Shown here: positions 24,159 to 34,529 of the stretch, piece by piece | Numbering within the stretch: position 1 is the stretch's first letter | Layout: each line of letters opens with the position of its first letter | NCBI GenBank assembly: GCA_004352715.1 | Contig: SCFE01000091.1 | Span: 1,729,078-1,781,377, forward strand | DNA length: 52,300 nt | Direction: 5' to 3' | DNA from: Hofstenia miamia | Lineage: Eukaryota > Xenacoelomorpha > Acoela | Position numbers and translations under genes: made by a program | The notes under the pieces: generated by a model | The model's database searches: none | What the model saw: the letters and a program-made list of their open reading frames with translations, nothing else | Told to the model about the DNA's origin: nothing

Positions 24159-24162
<4 letters not shown>
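22782..24162. mobile_element. Candidate undescribed DNA transposon with inverted CAGGGCGC iterons
   Basis: The motif TACAGGGCGCTGTGTA, or close variants, occurs about ten times, only near the two ends. Left: forward at 22791, 23017 and 23048, reverse at 22831 and 22860. Right: a partial forward copy at 24026, reverse at 24049, 24077, 24111 (partial) and 24136. The outermost left copy is forward and the outermost right copy is reverse, so the ends are inverted relative to each other. (TA)n tracts border both sides. Between the motif clusters lies a broken gene (23174-23917). Subterminal clusters of short repeats in both orientations typify cut-and-paste transposons, where they bind transposase. 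I cannot assign it to a known superfamily and cannot see a catalytic domain. Confidence 0.5.
23174..23917 (+). pseudogene. Broken gene with a degenerate zinc-finger-like start, inside the CAGGGCGC element
   Basis: The frame from 23174 encodes FQCDECFTRFKNSSRHKC, a C-x2-C-x9-H-x-C arrangement resembling a shortened C2H2/C2HC finger. It continues through SAMFKARHDKSITIIDECF to a stop at 23369. A frameshift leads to a second long frame (about 23356-23826) containing DICSRYSGVSDVRILSLLRQ, an acidic SDSES patch and a lysine-rich stretch (REKKVAKGKISEDKQ). In-frame stops interrupt it at 23395, 23479 and 23647. A second frameshift gives ADISSKEIRKIINDKK to a final stop at 23915. Peptide continuity across the lesions argues for a once-real protein of about 245 residues. 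No catalytic domain is recognised, so it may be an accessory DNA-binding protein or the remains of a non-autonomous element's cargo. Confidence 0.4.

Positions 24163-24189
<27 letters not shown>
24163..24189. repeat. (TA)n microsatellite, right border of the CAGGGCGC element
   Basis: TA tract immediately after the last motif copy and before the repeat at 24191. Confidence 0.95.
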
Positions 24190-24190
<1 letters not shown>

Positions 24191-24193
<3 letters not shown>

Positions 24194-24385
24194 TCCCGAG
24201 TACCACTTCTGGCATTGAGTATATGGATTTTTGAAGAAGTCCAAATTAGGCCCTAATTTTCTGTACACAATCTCATATGAGGTCCTCATTAACACATCTA
24301 TCAAAAAATTGGGGTAATTTTTTGAGACCACATATGGTATGCTGGCGCTGGGTATATGGGTTTTACTCAAAACTGGCGCTCGATA
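24191..24385. repeat. Iterated TGGCRYTGRGTATATGG-like direct repeats
   Basis: The words tggcattgagtatatgg (24208) and tggcgctgggtatatgg (24342) are clear direct repeats. Related words (ggtcccgagtacc, tggcgctcgatac) flank them. A minus-strand open frame of 104 codons (24074-24388) crosses this segment and the TA tract. It is probably incidental, though its non-TA part (SKTHIPSASIPYVVSKNY) is unbroken. Confidence 0.4.
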
Positions 24386-24400
24386 CAAATCGTCATGTTA

Positions 24401-25039
24401 ATAGTATTATTTTACATTTTTATATAAATACATGTAATTGTATTTAAGAAATTGCATGTAATTGCAAAACAGTTAAGCACCTGATGATTCTGAATTATCT
24501 GAAGAGTCGCACTCATCAATTCCACTGATATCGCATAATGGGAAAACGATTGAATCCATAAAAAGCAATCTAAAATAAACAATATTATATTGATGTTAAT
24601 ACTCACGAGATGGATGAAATACATAAAATTACATCAGCAATAAACCGAATTTCTAATGAAATATGCTTTACTGCATATTGATAAGTACTAAAATATGCAT
24701 ATTTAAAACAACCCAAATATCTAGCCGGTTTATTTTTCATTTCCGTTGACTACATTAATAGTTCAATATGCACTATGCTTACTAAAAACGAATATTGCAA
24801 AAATACATAAAGAATACCATTGAAATTATTATAAATGACATATTGTATATCGCAATCATAAATGCGACTACAGTGTATTTGTCTTGCCTACGAAGAAATT
24901 GTCAGATATGAATGAATTTATATTGCACTCTTTTTTGAAACAGAAATAATGTTTAATTACATTCGAACAAAATACATGTTGAATGTATAATAAATAAATT
25001 GAGTCGGAAAAACTTAGAAAATCCTCAGCATTCTGTCAG
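24401..25039. other. Unannotated AT-rich sequence
   Basis: One 70-codon minus-strand frame at 24412-24624; nothing recognised. Confidence 0.55.
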
Positions 25040-25716
25040 GGAAAAGTCTGGCAAATACCTCTATGGCTTGCCAGTTCGAGGAGGATTTCTTTCTATTAAG
25101 GACTGGACGGCATATTGAGATATCGCGGGAATGAGATGATAGAGTAAGTGATTACTCTTAGAACATATTTACTGATATAATTTTCTGTCGGCTACTTGTA
25201 TCATATTTCTAACAGATGAATATTCCTGAACGATTTAAACTTCACAGCTCTCTTCTGAATATTGTCAATAGTTGCTAGACAGGTAACGTTCCCTCCTACC
25301 AATACATTTATTGCATAATTGATAGGAGTTTTGACGAGTGAATTATATAATAGGCTCATATCTAGACCATTATAATTCAGGACTTCTATTTTCTTCAGAA
25401 GAGTGTTCTCTTTAATCTATCGTTTGAAAAACAGACATTCAATAATTTTGTCTGTCAGACTGAAAAGCAGATGAGTTAAATTTGATACATAATTCTACTG
25501 ACTTAGAGCTATGAACCAAGAAATTCTTTTCACACCATTTCATGATTGCCGCTATACTATTTGCTGCAGAATCATAAGACTTGCCACCAATTAGAACCTT
25601 TAAGTCGTCTGCAAACTTTACCATATGGCCATCAAGGTTCCTCAGCTCAAGGTTGTCATATAGTAGATTGAATAATATTGGGACCAAGAATGATTCCCTG
25701 TGTGACACCGCAAATT
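25040..25716 (-). pseudogene. LINE reverse transcriptase fragment (CR1/jockey/R1-like)
   Basis: The minus strand reads GVTQGIILGP at about 25711-25682, the (GV)-Q-G-S-I-L-G-P box of LINE reverse transcriptases. After a frameshift comes ILFNLLYDNLELRNLDGHMV, then KFADDLKVL, whose FADD box (25615-25601) is the catalytic YxDD-type motif. KWCEKNFLVHSSKSVEL follows as the usual W...N.L..N..KT segment. Lower coordinates continue in broken frames (VGGNVTCLATIDNIQKRAVK near 25285) resembling the region after the RT where LINEs carry IQ.RA. The endonuclease and the N-terminal RT boxes are absent, so this is a 5'-truncated, frameshifted copy. The RT assignment is firm; the clade is inferred. Confidence 0.8.
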
Positions 25717-26389
25717 AGAAGTTTACAATTATACTAAAATAACATATTCACAATCTACAACGAAAACGACTTATTGTTCAACTGAACACTCATTGCTTGC
25801 TTTAAATTTGAAATGCGAAAAAACGCTTTCATTGTGACAAATTCAGAAAAATTCTAGAAAATCATTGTCTACCTGTTAAGATTAACAAATACATTGAAAA
25901 ATAAGGATTCAAAATTATATCAATTCAGAACATTAGTTGGTAAATCAGCGTAAAATGATTTGCAACATATAATGTTAATTTGCAACAACATGCTTAGAAA
26001 TAGCAAAAAATTCATTTTATAATATTAAATTTAAATCCTTATGCTTATGCGGCAAGTAAAAGCCAGCCTATCCTATACTATACTACGATAATAAACATGG
26101 ATAAATTTTTTAAATCAAATATTCTCTCAGCCAATAGTAAGGTCGATACACATTTTCATTTTCTAAATAAGTCTCAAAGTTATAAAAATTTATATTAAAA
26201 TCGACAATGGGGGATATTCATGAAATTTTGAAATGTTTTAAAATATATAATTTCTATATAATCGATAGCGAAATTAGCAAAAAAATGGTTTCAAGTTTTT
26301 AAAATTTCCTAGATTTTAAAATATTTCTGATTTTGTTTTAATCCCATTACGTTTGTGAATTTTGTTACATCATTTCTGACCTATTACAA
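25717..26389. other. Unannotated AT-rich sequence
   Basis: No gene or repeat recognised. Confidence 0.55.
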
Positions 26390-26915
26390 ATACCGAAAAC
26401 TATAACAGTGTTATGTGTTATGTATTTCATTGTTTATATCATTCAGGATTTACGAGTTAGCATATTTTTTTGAAGAAAATTTCAAGTTCGATAGAGTTTC
26501 TTCAGATCTAAATATTTCCAAGTTTTTATATTGTAATATTGGATTTTTTTTACAAATATTGCAAGTTCGCGTTTATTGATTTATTTTTGTTTTCTGAGAT
26601 CTTCAATTGCTAACACATTCGAGTTGTTGAAATTCTAGATGTAACTCCAATAAACTTATGTGTTGAATGCAACTTAGCTTATATTTATACCAAAAACTAT
26701 AATAGGTTACAGTATGTATTAAATGTATCATTTATGTCATTTGAGTTTTTAGATTTTGAGTTAGCACATTTTTTGAAAAAAATTTCAAGTTCAATAGTTC
26801 TTTTAGACTTCAATACAATTCCAAGTTTTTATATTTATATTTTTAAATATTGAAACTTGTTTAAAATAATGGATTTTTTCCAAGATCTTCAATTGCTTAT
26901 TTATTTCAGGTTGAA
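26390..26915. repeat. Diverged tandem duplication, unit about 300 bp
   Basis: The block at about 26390-26640 is followed by a diverged copy at about 26687-26915. Shared words in the same order include ccgaaaactataa/ccaaaaactataa, gagttagca, atttcaagttc, ccaagtttttata and gatcttcaattgct. It lies just upstream of the THAP transposase pseudogene and may be subterminal repeats of that transposon. Confidence 0.7.
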
Positions 26916-27011
26916 GACTGATTCTTTTTTGATTTATATATTAGTATAGTACACAGATTATATTTTTTTAATGATCACCAAACATAATGATTATTTACTT
27001 TTTATAGTAAT

Positions 27012-28313
27012 ATGAGATATAAGTGCTGTTTTGTTCCAACATGTCACATAACAAGTAAAAACAATCCTAATATTTGGTTCTTGAGTGTTCCAATAAACAG
27101 AAATTTGTGAATTTCCTGGTTTAATGCTGTGAATCGAAGAGATGCCATAAATCCACTGAAATACCCTATGTTTGTTTGTGAAAAACATTTTGATTTAAAA
27201 AATGATATGGAAAATTATTATCAAGTTTTATACAAAAAATCCACAAAAAATATCTAAAGCCTGGCGTACTCCCACAATTGTTCACCTGCCATCAAGAACC
27301 ATGTGCATCAATGCAATTGCCTGTGCACTTGTCTATTCAACAATATAAAGAATTGTCACCCTATTCAAGAGAAGCTGAACTTCCTCCTTCATTTGAATTA
27401 GAATGTTACCACAAATCTGCCCAAATGGTTGTAAATTTCATATGCAGTTGTGATTTTTTTAACTAATTCGATATTTTAGGATCCACAGACAACTTGCATC
27501 AAAAAAATTCAAACGGATTATTTTTATGAAAGTCCTGATATTAGTATGTCTTCCTCTCTTGCGTCTGAATATTCCCCAACTACTACATCATCATCCTCAG
27601 ATGACGATATTTCCAAACAATACCTTTTGCACAATCCCTGGCATTATTTAAGATTATCAAGAGAAAATATTGCAATTTTAAATGTATTGGTTAATCACAT
27701 CAATGTTCAAGATACAACTTTTTCAAAAATGAGTGGAATTTTGGTAGTACTATTGAAATGTAGACATTGGCTGCCCAATACTGAAATTGCCAATATTTTT
27801 AATGTGTTGGAATCTACCATCAGTTGAGTAATATCTGTTTATTTAACTGAGTTATCTGCTTTATTAAAAAAATTCATTTATTTTTCAAGTCACAAGATTG
27901 TTCAATCTCATATCCCTTCCAATTTCCAATGCAATTTTTCAGAAGTCAATTCTATCATTGACTGTTTTGAAATCCCTATTCAGAAACCTTCTGACCCCAC
28001 TGCACAATGCTTAACGTGGTTGTCATATAAAAATAGAAATACCATTAAGTATCTTATTTCTTGTGCACCAGATGGCTACATAAATTACATATCAGATGGT
28101 TATGGTGGAAGAATTTCAGATATTGAGCTAGTTGAGCAATCTTGCTATTTAAACTATTTGCCTCCAAAGTCACAAGTTTTGGCTGATCAAGGTTTCAAGT
28201 CCCTAGATTCATTGCTATCACTGAAAGGTTGCATGCTTTGGAGACCCCCATCTGCTTCAAGCAAAACATACTATCTAAAACTGATTCATTATTTAATAAA
28301 TGTTAAAAAGTAG
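27012..28313 (+). pseudogene. THAP-domain DDE transposase (PIF/Harbinger or IS4EU-like), decayed
   Basis: From ATG 27012 the product begins with a THAP zinc finger: MRYKCCFVPTCHIT, then ISWFNAV and VCEKHFDLKNDMENY, giving the C2CH pattern C-x4-C...C-x2-H. An in-frame TGA at 27108 and a frameshift in the A-rich run at 27231-27254 lead to LKPGVLPQLFTC, the usual segment after the finger. A phase-0 intron candidate (27431-27479) precedes a serine-rich linker and a DDE domain: first acid in IIDCFEIPIQKPSDP (27960), second in ADQGFK (28185). The family usually has DRGF here. A TGA at 27825 interrupts the helix-turn-helix-like part. The frame ends at TAG 28311 after RPPSASSK, before the catalytic glutamate expected near IHVER. 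It is non-functional. I am sure of the family group; the exact superfamily needs a search. Confidence 0.85.
27431..27479 (+). other. Candidate 49-bp phase-0 intron in the THAP transposase
   Basis: The stretch begins gtaaatttc and ends actaattcgatattttag, with a ctaat branch-like word before a T-rich acceptor. The upstream exon ends on a complete codon and the downstream exon (gat cca cag) is in the frame that continues through the DDE domain. Removing exactly 49 bp restores the frame. Confidence 0.5.
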
Positions 28314-28331
28314 CAATCAAATGGAAATGCG

Positions 28332-31029
28332 TTGTTGCAATGTAAATTAAATAAACAAAAATTACTTAAAAACATCATCATCAAAAGGGAATAGAAATTA
28401 TTATTGTTGAACAAAATACTAAGCTTTAGTTAAAAATTTAATGGGCTTAAATGAGGGATTGAATTTAGTTTAATGAATTGTAAATTCTGGAAAGTGACAT
28501 ATATTAAATACATGTTAATTTTCAACTTAAATTTGTGAAAAACTGAGTGAAATTTTTTGTGCACATAACTTGGATTTGAAATCTACAGGTCTTAGAGTAT
28601 CTAAAAATACTAAGCTTTAGTTAAAAATCAAATACACTAAAGTGTGAGAATGAATTTCAGATGAGTAAAACATATCTACAGCAATAGAAAACACTTACTG
28701 TTATAAGGAAGGTGAAATTCATTATTGTATCATGCAATATTACTAGGAGAATATTAATCTACTATAAACTATCATATCATACATTCAATACTTGCTTCAG
28801 TTGAAGAAAATCATGAAGTGCTTGCACATATCATATTTGAAATGCTTAGCTAATTGATTGCTTTAATATGTCATGATGTAATTCTAGGCCTGACAATTTT
28901 AGGAATGTTAAAAGTTGTGTGAATAAACAAGTTGTGTGCACCATTTACAGGTAGCCAAATTAATGTGATATTGTTTAGAATAAAAATTGAATTAATGCTT
29001 GTAACAACACTTACTTCAATCTACTGCATTAAATATAAGAACTTAGAAAAAAGCATGTTGTTTTTGCATTGAAATTGTTTCAATTTTGTTTCCTATTTGC
29101 AAAAAATACTATTAGTTTAATTTGCATGTACTGATTTATGGCTAAGCAAGTTCATAAATGCTAAAATTTAGAATGCCCTGAATGATTGTCAAAGATTTTT
29201 TTACAAGCCTTTAACAAGTCAGAAATATACAATGTAAAATGTTAGGGGGACTCCCATGATTCCAAATGAACTATTGTATTTGATATTTGGTAATATCTCA
29301 TCACATTAACATTTTGTGAACCCTAAGTAAGTTTACAGCTTTGTATGAGGAAAAGAAGATGGAGTATCACATATTCAAAAATCTAGATATACAAACATTT
29401 TATCATTCTGAGCATTTAACAAAAGGCTTAGACCATAAAATTTCTGAATAGCCAATTTTATCAGCTGCTGCAAAATTGAGGTGTGATATTAATATTTTCA
29501 GTTTGCATACACTGTTTTCAGAGGCAGTAAATTGGTTAAGCTCAAATTTGCATACACTGACAAGCTATATTAATGCTGCAAATAGTTATAACTTGGAAGA
29601 TTATTATCCCAACCTAATCCTTAATTGAATTGCAGACTAAGTACACCTAAAATTCTGTATTTGTATCAGAATTGTTAAACTAGGTTTCCATTCTGATAGT
29701 TGCACTGAGAAATTCAGAATATTATTTTGAAAACTTTTGAGCAGTTGACTGACTGCATTATGATCATTATGCATTTGTGTTATTCTTAGGTAATCTAAAA
29801 AAATTCATACTTATATAATAAACTACATTTCCTTATATCATTAATTCAATTTTCCCTATGTGGTATTTCACCAATCTCACTGGTGTCTCTATTTAAAAAA
29901 TCTATATCAAATTGTCAACAATTTATTCATAGTGTCTCAGGCTTAATACTATGAAACAAATGCCTGCTTTTCTTTCATTTTGAAAAACTTCACAACTAAA
30001 TATTGTGGCATCAGAATGAAATTAGTGAGCATTCATAATTCCCTATTGTTTGTGGGTTTTGAGTCAAAGTCTGGATTTAACAGTGCTATCAAATAACTAA
30101 TTCCTCATGCTATAGTACCCTATCCTAATGAAATTCAAAAGTAAACAGGAGATCATATTAGAGAAAAGTGACCACACTAAGGCAACCTGATACAGATAAC
30201 CTTGTGAAAGAGTTGTTTAAGACTAGAGCCCTAATTAGATAAAGAATAAAGAATCCCCAACTCTTGGGTGCAGTTAGTAAAACCTACATGTTAAGTTGAA
30301 ACCAAAACTCATCTTGTGCAATTTAGGTGACAGCAATAATTATCAATTTTAATAGTGAATAAAACTCTGAGTCATATATTGAAACCTGTTAAAGGGACAT
30401 GTTAGTGTAGAGTCACTCAGGTCCCCTTTTTCAATTTTATTCTTGTAGTTATTCAGGCACTCAGAAATTAGAGTTACATCACTGTAACATCATGATTTTG
30501 TGATTTCTTGCTATCAATTTGTATCACTTTCTTTTAAATCAATTTGTCAATTTTTTGAGTACAGTTATTTGATGAAATTATTATTTGTCCCCTTGATCTA
30601 AACCAACATGTGATTGCTCATTTAAATTTTGCAAGGGAACTCCTATACAAGTTGTAAACATTAAGCAGGTAATAATTTATGACATTTGTTATAAATACCT
30701 GAGCAACTTGTAGTGAAAGCAGAATATAATTAATCTTACTCCAATCATGTTTGGTCTTTTTCAATTTATTTATATTCTAACCCTTTTTAGATTTCATCAT
30801 GGATTTTAATTTGATAATTTCTACTTAAGATCCAGTGACAATTTGGAAGGAAACTGCAGTAGGTTGGGGGCAACAAATAGCTCCTTAATGGTGACAGCTC
30901 AAGTTATGGTTGCTTTAGTTTATGGCTACATGTAAGTGTAGGGAATGAGAACTTTTTATTTGATCATTTCACTTTGTTGGCAAACATGAATGCACAGCAA
31001 TTATGTGCCTTTTGTTTATTATTTATTTA
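28332..31029. other. 2.7-kb block with no CpG dinucleotide
   Basis: I read the block line by line, including block and line boundaries, and found no CG between 28330 and 31030. Only one more (31030) occurs before the gap at 31424. Neighbouring DNA such as 33000-34000 has roughly 15-20 per kb. TG and CA are abundant. No gene or open frame of note is present. A 25-bp sequence (aaaatactaagctttagtta plus aaaat) occurs twice, at 28413 and 28604. The pattern suggests long-term germline cytosine methylation of this segment, as in methylated gene bodies, or DNA of different origin. Confidence 0.85.
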
Positions 31030-31423
31030 CGTGAGCTAAGATAATATAACTCTGAGATAAATTGTTTATTGAGCTAGAAATTAATACTTGAGACACACAA
31101 TTAGCACCTTGTCAAGTATGGATGGCTTCATGGATATGGCTTTGGAGTGATGTCATGTGAATTGGTCACTGCTGGAAGTCTGTTCTCTATGGAATTTCTG
31201 TTTTTTCTTAAGTGAATCAGTGAATCACCAACACTTCATTCTTTTGTTGGAATGTGGGTCCCTTTCTACAATGGTAAACTTTGCAACCCTTGATCTTAAC
31301 TCTTGAGTTTCCCAGGACTGCTAGAGTAGCCAGAGCTCCCCCATGATTCTACATGATGACTGTGATGTGATGCTGGACAAATTAGGTGTCAGTTGAACTC
31401 TCTACTCTATTCTGTTGAAGTCA
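31030..31423. other. Unannotated sequence up to the gap, still CpG-poor
   Basis: Only one CpG (31030). No gene recognised. Confidence 0.6.
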
Positions 31424-32423
31424 NNNNNNNNNNNNNNNNNNNNNNNNNNNNNNNNNNNNNNNNNNNNNNNNNNNNNNNNNNNNNNNNNNNNNNNNNNNNN
31501 NNNNNNNNNNNNNNNNNNNNNNNNNNNNNNNNNNNNNNNNNNNNNNNNNNNNNNNNNNNNNNNNNNNNNNNNNNNNNNNNNNNNNNNNNNNNNNNNNNNN
31601 NNNNNNNNNNNNNNNNNNNNNNNNNNNNNNNNNNNNNNNNNNNNNNNNNNNNNNNNNNNNNNNNNNNNNNNNNNNNNNNNNNNNNNNNNNNNNNNNNNNN
31701 NNNNNNNNNNNNNNNNNNNNNNNNNNNNNNNNNNNNNNNNNNNNNNNNNNNNNNNNNNNNNNNNNNNNNNNNNNNNNNNNNNNNNNNNNNNNNNNNNNNN
31801 NNNNNNNNNNNNNNNNNNNNNNNNNNNNNNNNNNNNNNNNNNNNNNNNNNNNNNNNNNNNNNNNNNNNNNNNNNNNNNNNNNNNNNNNNNNNNNNNNNNN
31901 NNNNNNNNNNNNNNNNNNNNNNNNNNNNNNNNNNNNNNNNNNNNNNNNNNNNNNNNNNNNNNNNNNNNNNNNNNNNNNNNNNNNNNNNNNNNNNNNNNNN
32001 NNNNNNNNNNNNNNNNNNNNNNNNNNNNNNNNNNNNNNNNNNNNNNNNNNNNNNNNNNNNNNNNNNNNNNNNNNNNNNNNNNNNNNNNNNNNNNNNNNNN
32101 NNNNNNNNNNNNNNNNNNNNNNNNNNNNNNNNNNNNNNNNNNNNNNNNNNNNNNNNNNNNNNNNNNNNNNNNNNNNNNNNNNNNNNNNNNNNNNNNNNNN
32201 NNNNNNNNNNNNNNNNNNNNNNNNNNNNNNNNNNNNNNNNNNNNNNNNNNNNNNNNNNNNNNNNNNNNNNNNNNNNNNNNNNNNNNNNNNNNNNNNNNNN
32301 NNNNNNNNNNNNNNNNNNNNNNNNNNNNNNNNNNNNNNNNNNNNNNNNNNNNNNNNNNNNNNNNNNNNNNNNNNNNNNNNNNNNNNNNNNNNNNNNNNNN
32401 NNNNNNNNNNNNNNNNNNNNNNN
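31424..32423. other. Assembly gap, exactly 1000 N
   Basis: Exactly 1000 Ns, so probably a placeholder of unknown true size. The right edge enters a (TA)n tract (32424-32442). The 350-380-codon frames across it are artefacts. Confidence 0.95.
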
Positions 32424-32442
32424 TATATATATATATATATAT

Positions 32443-34491
32443 TTACAGCAACCGGTCAAAATATTCAAATTGTATTTGGGTCACATATTGAGACAACTTA
32501 GGTTGGTTCAATACCAAGATCATCCTTGGTCAAAACTATAGAACACTCAATAGAGCTTGTTTTGAGTTGGGTCAAAATTCACTAGATTAATTTTCGGTCG
32601 GGTTGGGTCAATTTATCCATCTAAAGCACTAGAGCAGCTTAGTATAAACAATGTGTGCTATTTTATTACATTAGTCGAATTTTGTCATTTCTATTGCAAA
32701 TTTTTGCATGATATTCAGGTATAAATTTAAGAATTTTTAAATAATACTTTTAGCTATAAATTATAATATTTTCTAAGTTTAGTATTAGCTATAGTTGTAC
32801 ACCAGAGATGTGATGTTATTACGTGATGTAATGATTACGCAATTGCTAAGATAATTATGAGTCATTTTCAGAATGGCGCAATGTTGAAAATATGGCCAAA
32901 TTAGTTTGCAACATTAAAGATTAGGGTTAAATCACTATATTGATTGACAGTCTATCAAACTAATTATTGATAGCAGCAACTTTTGAAAACAGCAATATTC
33001 CTAGGGAGTCTAAAAAATGCCTTCATTGACGAATGTGGGCAAATTCAAGATAGAATTGTTCAATTCCAGTACCTTTAGTAGCCGCTGCATATGCCTTCAG
33101 TAATGCGGAATATTTTCAAAACTATATTTCGTACATTGGTTATAAAATTGCAAACTTCGATTGTCGCGGGTGCTTCTAATAGAAGGATGACACAATTTGA
33201 CAATATTTTAGTTTTTTCGTGTTCATTTTAATTTTGCAATGTTTCTAGACTAAATCAATGCTGCTGATTTCGAAAATTATTTTATTGTATCGTTTCTTAA
33301 AAAATGTTAATTTCAAATCTAATAAACCTAAGACCAAATTGATTCAAAAAGTATTGCATGAGTTATTAAGGATTGAATTTTCAAACCAACTGTAATTGAA
33401 ATCTCTTATCAACAGTAAGAAGCTCACTCATAACTTTTTTCTGACAATGACGTGATCAAATAATTTATATTTGTGGGATCAACAGCATAGAGGCTTTAGT
33501 CTAGAAATATTGAACCATAAAGATAAACAATTGTTTGTTACATCGAAATTAGCGCAAAAAAAGCATTGAAATATATTTTGTATTTTACGCCATCTATCGT
33601 GAATTTATTGATAATCACAATGACTATTACTAAATAATTTTACTTATTACATATCTGTAGTATTAGACTATATAATATATTTGAAAAACGACTGTGTCAT
33701 TTACTCTCGCTATGACTGTGAATTTTGAATTTACGTTTATAACTACACTGAGAACAAAAAACTAGGACTTAATAACATTTTGCAAAAATGTGTTCATGGA
33801 CACTAAATAAAGGAAAGAGAAATGTATATAAAGATGAAAATTAATAAACTTAAGTACAGGCATACAGAAGAAGACATATTCTAATCACATTCAATAGTAT
33901 GGTTGTATTCAGATATTTTGGTGGAGAGAATTGCTTAGATCTATATGTAGTAATCTCAATATACGGTAATTCTAGGCAATTCAATTAAGCTTTTCTATTA
34001 TCTTGCTACAACATTTTTTCAATCTTTTTCTGATTTTTCCTCTTTGGAAACATCAACTAAGCATGTTTCACAATTTAATATTTATCAGAATTTGAGTTGC
34101 GAATGCAAATTTCCATAGGGTATAGGTTATTCCATATTTCATATAAAGTATTATCTTGAATTTTTGAATTATCCGTTGTTATTAATGGGAATTGTGAATT
34201 TGTTACGAAATGTCAATTATTGTTTTAACATTTGACACTAGATGGCATACAAACATGTCTATTATTATATAATTTTAAAATGAGCTTTTTGTGCAATATA
34301 TTGCGTTAAAATCCCTTAGTTTTAAAATATTTCTAATTCTCATCAGTTTTTTGAGATTTAAATAGGGGAAAATGTGAATATAGCTAAATTGAATCCCCAT
34401 TAAAATAAAATTCCGGAAATACCTTAAAATATTTACCCTTAAATAGCAAAACTATACGAGTCATTCAGCAGAAAGAGTTTTAAAATAACTT

Positions 34492-34494
<3 letters not shown>
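32443..34494. other. Unannotated; short GGTCAAAA/GTTGGGTCA repeats near the left edge
   Basis: At 32450-32620 related words (ggtcaaaa, ttgggtcaaaattc, gggttgggtcaattta) recur and may mark the end of an unidentified element. The remainder shows no recognised feature, and CpG returns to an ordinary frequency. Confidence 0.5.

Positions 34495-34526
<32 letters not shown>
34495..34526. repeat. (TA)n microsatellite bordering a Penelope-like fragment
   Basis: Uninterrupted TA tract at the 3' edge of the minus-strand Penelope-like fragment. Confidence 0.95.

Positions 34527-34529
<3 letters not shown>

Noticed and set aside
31393-32541. Open frames of 350-380 codons
   Set aside because: They run through 1000 Ns; only the few flanking codons are real, and part of those are (TA)n-derived IYIYIY.
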